The notes beneath the pieces were generated by a model. That model saw nothing but the letters and a program-made list of their open reading frames with translations. It made no database searches and was not told the DNA's origin. This document shows, in pieces, positions 16,694 through 21,055 of a stretch of DNA of 21,055 nt (positions are counted from its first letter, which is position 1; each line of letters opens with the position of its first letter). Origin of the DNA: CADEED01 sp036274075. GTDB taxonomy: Bacteria > Pseudomonadota > Gammaproteobacteria > Steroidobacterales > Steroidobacteraceae. The position numbers and the translations under genes are program-made. The stretch lies in assembly GCA_036274075.1 (NCBI GenBank), contig DASUGK010000088.1, forward strand, positions 1 to 21,055. Reading direction: 5' to 3'.

Positions 16694-17980
16694 TCATCTC
16701 CCCGATGCAGGCACCCGCGCCAGCAGTACGCCACCGACGATGAACAGCGCGAGCAGCGAAAGAATGGATGTTCGCGTGTCGCCGGTAAAGTAAGTGACGA
16801 CCGCCATGAGCATCGGGCCGAAAAAGGTTGCGAACTTCCCGAGCATGTTGAAAAAGCCGAAGAACTCGGCGGATTTTCCCTCGGGGACGAGCCGGCCGAA
16901 CATCGATCGCGAAAGGCTCTGCACGCCGCCCTGCACCAGGCCCACGGCTACCGCCAGCATGAAAAACTCGGTGGCCGAGTTCATGAAGTAGGCGTAAGTC
17001 GTGATCCCGATGTAGACGCCGATGCCGATCAGCACTCCGGTCCGGGCACCGATGCGGTCGCCGAGCCAGCCAAAAAGTATTGCCGAAGGAAAACCGACGA
17101 ACTGCGTGATCAGCAGCGCCGTGATGAGCTTGTCCGCCTCGAAGCCCAGTGTCATGCCGTAATCGACGGCCATCTTGATGATCGTGTTGACGCCGTCGAT
17201 GTAGAACCAGTAGGCAACCAGGAATATGACCATGGCGCGGTACTGGCGCAGGTGCGTGAGCGTGTTCTGCAGCTCGATCAAGCCCTGCCGGATGCTCTCC
17301 CCGGCGGGCAAGCGCGTTCCGGATTGCGACTTGACGTAGCGCATCAGCGGCAGCGTGAACAACAGCCACCAGACCGCCACCGTGACAAATGACAGGAGCA
17401 CACCCTGCGCCGGGCTGCTCAATCCGAACCACGCCGGCTCGAGGAACATCATCACGTTGACCAGGAACAGCAGTCCACCGCCGAGGTAGCCCAGCGAGTA
17501 TCCCAGCGCGGAAACCCGGTCCAGTTCGTCGGGAGCGGCCACGTCGAGGAGCAACGAGTCGTTGAACACCACACCGCCGTTGAAGCCCATCGTTGCCAGC
17601 ACGAACAGGGTAGCCGCCAACAGCCAGTTACCCTGGCTCACCAGGTACAGCGCGGCGGTCGACAGACACCCCAGGAGAGTGAACATGAAGAGGAACCGCT
17701 TGCGGCGGCCACTTCGATCGGCAATGGCGCCGAGGATTGGCGCGAGGATGGCCAAGGCCAGTCCCGCGATGGCGTTGGCAATCTCCAGGCGTAGCGAGGT
17801 GCCAGCCGGCGGAACGTCCGTACTCCAGTAAGCCTGGAAGAACAACGGAAAGAAACCAGCCATGACAGTCGTTGCAAACGCCGAATTCGCCCAGTCGTAC
17901 AAGGCCCAGGCAATGACGGGGCGATTCTTGAGCAGGTTCGGCACGGGACGAAGGCTACGCGGCCAGGATGTCCGAGTCAC
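16694..17980 (-). CDS. MFS transporter, UMF1 (Atg22-like) family
   Basis: This inner-membrane transporter of about 428 residues has roughly 12 spans. The UMF1/Atg22 hallmark AWALYDWANSAFAT lies at residues 24-37. A loop 2-3 signature, GAIADRSGRRKR (84-95), and its second-half counterpart, FGWLGDRIGAR, are typical of the major facilitator superfamily. Substrates of bacterial UMF1 members are mostly unknown; amino-acid or small-metabolite export is possible but unsupported here. The start is uncertain: GTG at 17980 gives the longest form, GTG at 17944 (residue 13) would still keep the family core, and neither has a good Shine-Dalgarno. No convincing promoter is seen in the 63 bases before the gene, most of which is the right-hand repeat. 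The lower GC content and the flanking inverted repeats suggest acquisition from outside. Confidence 0.9.
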   Translation of the reverse strand: MTRTSWPRSLRPVPNLLKNRPVIAWALYDWANSAFATTVMAGFFPLFFQAYWSTDVPPAGTSLRLEIANAIAGLALAILAPILGAIADRSGRRKRFLFMFTLLGCLSTAALYLVSQGNWLLAATLFVLATMGFNGGVVFNDSLLLDVAAPDELDRVSALGYSLGYLGGGLLFLVNVMMFLEPAWFGLSSPAQGVLLSFVTVAVWWLLFTLPLMRYVKSQSGTRLPAGESIRQGLIELQNTLTHLRQYRAMVIFLVAYWFYIDGVNTIIKMAVDYGMTLGFEADKLITALLITQFVGFPSAILFGWLGDRIGARTGVLIGIGVYIGITTYAYFMNSATEFFMLAVAVGLVQGGVQSLSRSMFGRLVPEGKSAEFFGFFNMLGKFATFFGPMLMAVVTYFTGDTRTSILSLLALFIVGGVLLARVPASGR

Positions 17981-17994
17981 TATGAATCAGGCCC

Positions 17995-18031
17995 GTCCCC
18001 GTTTGCTAGGAAACGAGGAATGTCCCCATTT
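17995..18031 (-). repeat. REP-like repeat, right copy (inverted)
   Basis: This is the exact reverse complement of 16653-16689 over all 37 bases; identity stops at both ends. It lies 12 bases beyond the prfC stop (codon 18044-18046) and 14 bases upstream of the MFS start. Read on the minus strand it gives the same 8-bp hairpin as the left copy, so it could end or stabilise prfC-operon transcripts before they enter the MFS gene. Confidence 0.85.
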
Positions 18032-18043
18032 CCCATGCCGCAG

Positions 18044-19630
18044 CTACATCTGGTGTTCGCGCGTGTCCCGGAACTTGATCTTCGGCCAGCGTTCGATGGT
18101 GAGCTCGAGGTTGACTCGCGACGGCGCCAGATAGACCAGTGCGCCCGAATGGTCGATGGCCAGGTGGTCGAAGGCCTTGGTGCGGAATTCCTCGAGGTGC
18201 TTCTCGTCGTCGCAGTAGATCCAGCGCGCGGTGTGCACGTTGACGGTGTCGAACACCGCGGCGACGGCGTATTCGTCCTGCAGGCGGAACGCCACCACTT
18301 CGAACTGCAGCTGCCCGACCGCGCCGAGGATCATGTCGTTGTTGCGCAGCGGCTTGAAGAGCTGCGTGGCGCCTTCCTCGCACAGCTGGCCCAGGCCCTT
18401 CGACAGCGCCTTCATCTTGAGCGGATCCTTGAGCACCGCGCGCCGGAACATCTCGGGCGCGAAGTTGGGAATGCCCGTGAAGGTGAGCGTCTCGCCCTCG
18501 GTGAAGGTGTCGCCGATGTTGATGGTGCCGTGGTTGTGCAAGCCGATGATATCGCCTGCATAGGCCTCGTCGGCGGACTGGCGATCCGAGGCCATGAAGG
18601 TCAGCGCATCTGAGATGCGCATCTCTTTGTCCTGGCGCACGTGGTACATGCGCATGCCGCGCGTGTACTTGCCCGAGCACAGGCGCATGAAGGCGATGCG
18701 GTCGCGGTGTTGCGGGTCCATGTTGGCCTGGATCTTGAACACGAAGCCGGTGAGTTTTTCCTCGCTCGACTCCACGGTCCGCTGCACGGTCTCGCGCGGC
18801 AGCGGCGCCGGCGCATGCTGCGCGAAATGCGCCAGCAGCTCTTCCACCCCGAAGTTGGAAATGGCGGAACCGAAGAACACCGGCGTCTGCCTGCCGGCGA
18901 GGTAGTCGGCGACGTCGAACCCGGCCGTGCCGCCGCGCACCAGCTCGATCTCGTCGTCGAAATGCGCCGCGCGGCCGCCCAGGAACTCGCGCCCTTCGGT
19001 GCTGTGCAATCCCTGGATCACGCGGTTCTCGCCGCGTTCGCCGCGGCCGGCGGCCTCGTACACGTAGATCCGGTCCTCGAGCAGGTGGTAGATGCCGGCG
19101 AGGTCGCGTCCCATGCCGATGGGCCAGGTCACGGGCGCTGTGCGGATCTTGAGCACGCTCTCCACTTCATCGAGCAGCTCGATGGGCGGCCGCCCCTCGC
19201 GGTCGAGCTTGTTGATGAAGGTCATGATGGGAGTGTCTCTCAATCGACAGACCTCCATTAACTTGATAGTTCGCTCTTCAACACCCTTCGCGCAGTCGAT
19301 GACCATGAGCGCGCTATCTACCGCGGTCAGCGTGCGATAGGTGTCTTCGGAGAAGTCCTCGTGGCCGGGCGTGTCGAGCAGGTTGACGATGCGGTCGCGG
19401 AACGGGAACTGCATCACCGAGGAGGTGATGGAGATACCGCGCTGCTTCTCGAGCGCCATCCAGTCGGAGGTGGCGTGGCGCGCGGCCTTGCGTCCCTTGA
19501 CCGTGCCGGCCAGCTGGATGGCGCCGCCGAACAGCAGCAGCTTCTCCGTGAGCGTGGTCTTGCCCGCGTCGGGGTGCGAAATGATGGCAAACGTGCGCCG
19601 CCGCGCCGTCTCCTGCCCGGTCGAAGTCAT
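18044..19630 (-). CDS. prfC: Peptide chain release factor 3
   Basis: RF3 is a translational GTPase that recycles RF1 and RF2 from the ribosome after peptide release. The product is 528 residues against 529 in E. coli. GTPase motifs are complete: P-loop HPDAGKTT (19-26), switch I region RGISITSS (64-71), DTPGH (86-90) and NKLD (140-143). The protein continues through domains II and III and ends REHQM. The ATG at 19630 gives the family N-terminus (RRRTFAIISHPDAGKTT). The gene is 16 bases after rimI on the same strand, so it is probably the last gene of the pssA-udg-rimI-prfC operon. Codons 116-134 (19229-19285) are unusually AT-rich and carry rare codons, described under findings. The protein sequence there is normal for the family. 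Confidence 0.97.
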   Translation of the reverse strand: MTSTGQETARRRTFAIISHPDAGKTTLTEKLLLFGGAIQLAGTVKGRKAARHATSDWMALEKQRGISITSSVMQFPFRDRIVNLLDTPGHEDFSEDTYRTLTAVDSALMVIDCAKGVEERTIKLMEVCRLRDTPIMTFINKLDREGRPPIELLDEVESVLKIRTAPVTWPIGMGRDLAGIYHLLEDRIYVYEAAGRGERGENRVIQGLHSTEGREFLGGRAAHFDDEIELVRGGTAGFDVADYLAGRQTPVFFGSAISNFGVEELLAHFAQHAPAPLPRETVQRTVESSEEKLTGFVFKIQANMDPQHRDRIAFMRLCSGKYTRGMRMYHVRQDKEMRISDALTFMASDRQSADEAYAGDIIGLHNHGTINIGDTFTEGETLTFTGIPNFAPEMFRRAVLKDPLKMKALSKGLGQLCEEGATQLFKPLRNNDMILGAVGQLQFEVVAFRLQDEYAVAAVFDTVNVHTARWIYCDDEKHLEEFRTKAFDHLAIDHSGALVYLAPSRVNLELTIERWPKIKFRDTREHQM

Positions 19631-19646
19631 CTAAATTGCTCAGCTG

Positions 19647-20144
19647 TCAGGGGTTTTTGCCGGGGGCGGTGAGTTCGCGCTTGAGCACGATGGCGTCTTC
19701 GCGCCCGTCGGGGGCCTGATAATACCCGCGGCGAATGCCGATTTGTTCGAATCCCAGGTGCTGGTACAGACGGATGGCCGAAAGATTGCTCGGCCGCACC
19801 TCGAGGAAGGCCTCGGCCACACCCGCCGCGGCGGCGCGCTCCAGCAGGTGCTCGAGCAGCCGGCGGCCGAAGCCCACGCTGCGGAACTGCTCGCGCACGC
19901 AGACGTTGAGGATATGGGCCTCGCCCGCGCCCAGGCTCATGACACCGTAGCCGATGATCTGCCCGGCGAGATCCAGCGCACGGCAGGTGTAACCCACGCG
20001 CAGGCAGTCGCGGAAGATGTTCTCGCTCCAGGGAAAGGCGTAACTCTGCTGCTCGATGGACGCCACCTCGGGCAGGTCGATTTCCATCAGCGGCCGGATC
20101 TGCACTTCCGGCATCGCGCGCAGGTCGTCGCGTGCCGCGGCCAT
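19647..20144 (-). CDS. rimI: Ribosomal protein S18-alanine N-acetyltransferase RimI
   Basis: RimI is a GNAT-fold enzyme that acetylates the N-terminal alanine of ribosomal protein S18 using acetyl-CoA. The 165-residue product shows the acetyl-CoA loop RSVGFG (88-93). The catalytic-type Glu115 lies in LEVRPSN, and Tyr127 in AIRLYQHLGF, in the RimI pattern. The substrate-binding segment YAFPWSENIF (35-44) is also characteristic. The ATG at 20144 overlaps the UDG stop as TAATG, which favours translational coupling; an internal Met at residue 11 is an alternative start. In many gammaproteobacteria rimI follows tsaB or holD; here it follows a family 4 UDG. A general GNAT of another specificity cannot be fully excluded. 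Confidence 0.9.
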   Translation of the reverse strand: MAAARDDLRAMPEVQIRPLMEIDLPEVASIEQQSYAFPWSENIFRDCLRVGYTCRALDLAGQIIGYGVMSLGAGEAHILNVCVREQFRSVGFGRRLLEHLLERAAAAGVAEAFLEVRPSNLSAIRLYQHLGFEQIGIRRGYYQAPDGREDAIVLKRELTAPGKNP

Positions 20145-20917
20145 TAGTTAGCCCCGGCGACGCGCTGGCAGGTGGCGCGCGCGAACTTGAGGTCGTCCCA
20201 GGCCTTGCGCTTGTCGGCCGGCGTCCTGAGCAGGTAGGCCGGGTGGTAGGTGACGACCATCGGCGTGTTGGCCTCGCCGAAGTGATGCAGCTTGCCGCGC
20301 AGCCGCGAAAGCGGCACGTCGGTGGCCAGCAGCGTCTGGGCCGCGATGCGCCCGACCACGAGGATGATCTTCGGCTGGAGCAGCGCGATCTGCGCCGACA
20401 GGAACGGCAGGCAGCGCGACACCTCTTCGGGCTTGGGGTCGCGATTGCCCGGCGGACGGCACTTGAGGATGTTGGCGATGAACACGGTCTCGCGCGGCAG
20501 CCCGATGGCCAGCAACATGGCGTTGAGCAATTGACCGGCCCGGCCCACGAAGGGTTCACCCTGGCGGTCCTCCTCGGCTCCCGGCGCCTCGCCGATGACC
20601 AGCCAGTCCGCGCGCGTATTGCCCACGCCGAACACGGTCTGCGTGCGCGTCTTGCACAGGTCGCAGGCGGTACAGGCGGCCACGCGTTCGCGCAGCTCAT
20701 CCCAGTCGCTGATCGGGCCCAGCGGGAGAGGTGCAGGGGCCGGCGCGGATGCCGGCTCGCGGGCCACCACCGGCGACACGGGCAATGCCCGTTCGCGCGC
20801 AGGGTCGCCGGCTGGAACCTCGGGCAGCACGGCAGGTTCCGCCGAACCCTGCCGCAACACCCAGCGATCTATGCCGAGCGCGTCGAGATAGGCATTACGC
20901 GTCGGTCCGGGCTGCAT
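20144..20917 (-). CDS. Uracil-DNA glycosylase, family 4 (4Fe-4S)
   Basis: This 257-residue base-excision repair enzyme should remove uracil from DNA. Motif A reads GEAPGAEEDRQGEPFVGRAG (109-128) and motif B is YHPAYLLR (224-231), both typical of family 4. Iron-sulfur ligands are visible: C85 and C88 (with an extra C82 just before), then C153 and C169, the Cx2C...Cx15C spacing of thermophile UDGa. An N-terminal extension of about 75 residues carries RNAYLDALGIDRWVLR and a Pro/Ala-rich linker before the catalytic domain; similar extensions are common in proteobacterial members. The ATG at 20917 is 4 bases after the upstream stop, and GGGAG lies about a dozen bases before it. An open frame runs further back to 21010, but there it overlaps the pssA-like gene. 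Confidence 0.93.
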   Translation of the reverse strand: MQPGPTRNAYLDALGIDRWVLRQGSAEPAVLPEVPAGDPARERALPVSPVVAREPASAPAPAPLPLGPISDWDELRERVAACTACDLCKTRTQTVFGVGNTRADWLVIGEAPGAEEDRQGEPFVGRAGQLLNAMLLAIGLPRETVFIANILKCRPPGNRDPKPEEVSRCLPFLSAQIALLQPKIILVVGRIAAQTLLATDVPLSRLRGKLHHFGEANTPMVVTYHPAYLLRTPADKRKAWDDLKFARATCQRVAGAN

Positions 20918-20921
20918 GGGC

Positions 20922-21055
20922 TCACGAAGCTCCCGCCGTACGCGGCCGGCGGATCTTGCGCACCAGCCAGTGCACCGGGCCGTACGTCGCGTAGGACACG
21001 AACATGGCAAACAACATGGTCGGCGGATCGATGCGGATCATGATCAGCATCGGCA
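20922..21055 (-). CDS. pssA: C-terminal end of a probable CDP-diacylglycerol-serine O-phosphatidyltransferase
   Basis: Only the last 44 residues are in the window; the gene is cut by the right edge. They read PMLIMIRIDPPTMLFAMFVS, then YATYGPVHWLVRKIRR, then PRTAGAS and a TGA stop at 20922-20924. The pattern (DPP, hydrophobic span, YA-x-x-GPV, basic tail) matches the end of gammaproteobacterial PssA, an inner-membrane enzyme making phosphatidylserine, the precursor of phosphatidylethanolamine. The stop lies 4 bases before the UDG start, so they share an operon. With so little sequence another CDP-alcohol phosphatidyltransferase or membrane protein remains possible. Confidence 0.6.
   Translation of the reverse strand, partial: PMLIMIRIDPPTMLFAMFVSYATYGPVHWLVRKIRRPRTAGAS

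Larger units (their letters stand above)
16653..18031. mobile_element. Candidate repeat-bracketed cassette carrying one MFS gene
   Basis: Two perfect 37-bp copies of one sequence in opposite orientation define this 1379-base segment. It contains only the MFS gene and sits between genes that would otherwise converge (tgpA-like and prfC). The MFS gene is visibly poorer in GC than its neighbours. Hand counts give 33/60 for 16801-16860 against 44/60 for 15001-15060. There is no transposase inside. It may be a passenger cassette moved by repeat-mediated recombination, or simply a gene flanked by REP-like elements; the sequence alone does not decide. Confidence 0.45.

Noticed and set aside
16653..18031. 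A classical insertion sequence
   Set aside because: No transposase is encoded between the inverted repeats; the only gene is a full-length MFS transporter, and I saw no clear target-site duplication just outside the repeats.

Overview
This window looks like a chromosomal segment of a high-GC gammaproteobacterium. Most of it reads at roughly 65-73% GC where I hand-counted lines. The order lptG-lptF (minus) / pepA-holC-valS (plus) is classic gammaproteobacterial synteny, and the LPS-export genes imply a diderm with lipopolysaccharide. Codon style and neighbours would fit Steroidobacterales, Nevskiales or Xanthomonadales relatives, but I cannot fix the taxon from this sequence. Gene density is very high and no stretch over 300 bases lacks a gene.

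Layout. (1) 2-790: the 3' part of an unrecognised basic protein, open at the left edge. (2) 903-5539: a four-gene operon for a Gld-type ABC system (ATPase, ABC-2 permease, GldG-like auxiliary protein, DUF4340 protein) with tight spacing and an ATGA overlap. (3) 5585-7764, minus: lptF-lptG, the inner-membrane LPS-export permeases, convergent with region 2. (4) 7879-12679, plus: pepA, holC, valS, divergent from lptF. (5) 12765-16646, plus: a MoxR ATPase, a DUF58 protein and a TgpA-like transmembrane transglutaminase, the usual three-gene MoxR/DUF58/transglutaminase set. (6) 16653-18031: an UMF1-type MFS transporter gene (minus) bracketed by a perfect 37-bp inverted repeat whose copies form REP-like hairpins. 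The gene is visibly less GC-rich than its surroundings. (7) 18044-21055, minus: an operon read as pssA (C-terminal end only), a family 4 uracil-DNA glycosylase, rimI and prfC.

Most of the window is housekeeping: envelope biogenesis (LptFG, PssA), translation (ValS, PrfC, RimI), replication and repair (HolC, UDG), and peptidase PepA. Two membrane-linked systems, the Gld-type ABC operon and the MoxR/DUF58/TgpA operon, are known families whose role in Proteobacteria is poorly defined. I do not see a clearly new multigene system. The best candidates for a second look are the repeat-bracketed MFS cassette, two -10 elements placed so close to start codons (valS, moxR) that the transcripts should be nearly or fully leaderless, and a sharp AT-rich rare-codon island inside prfC.
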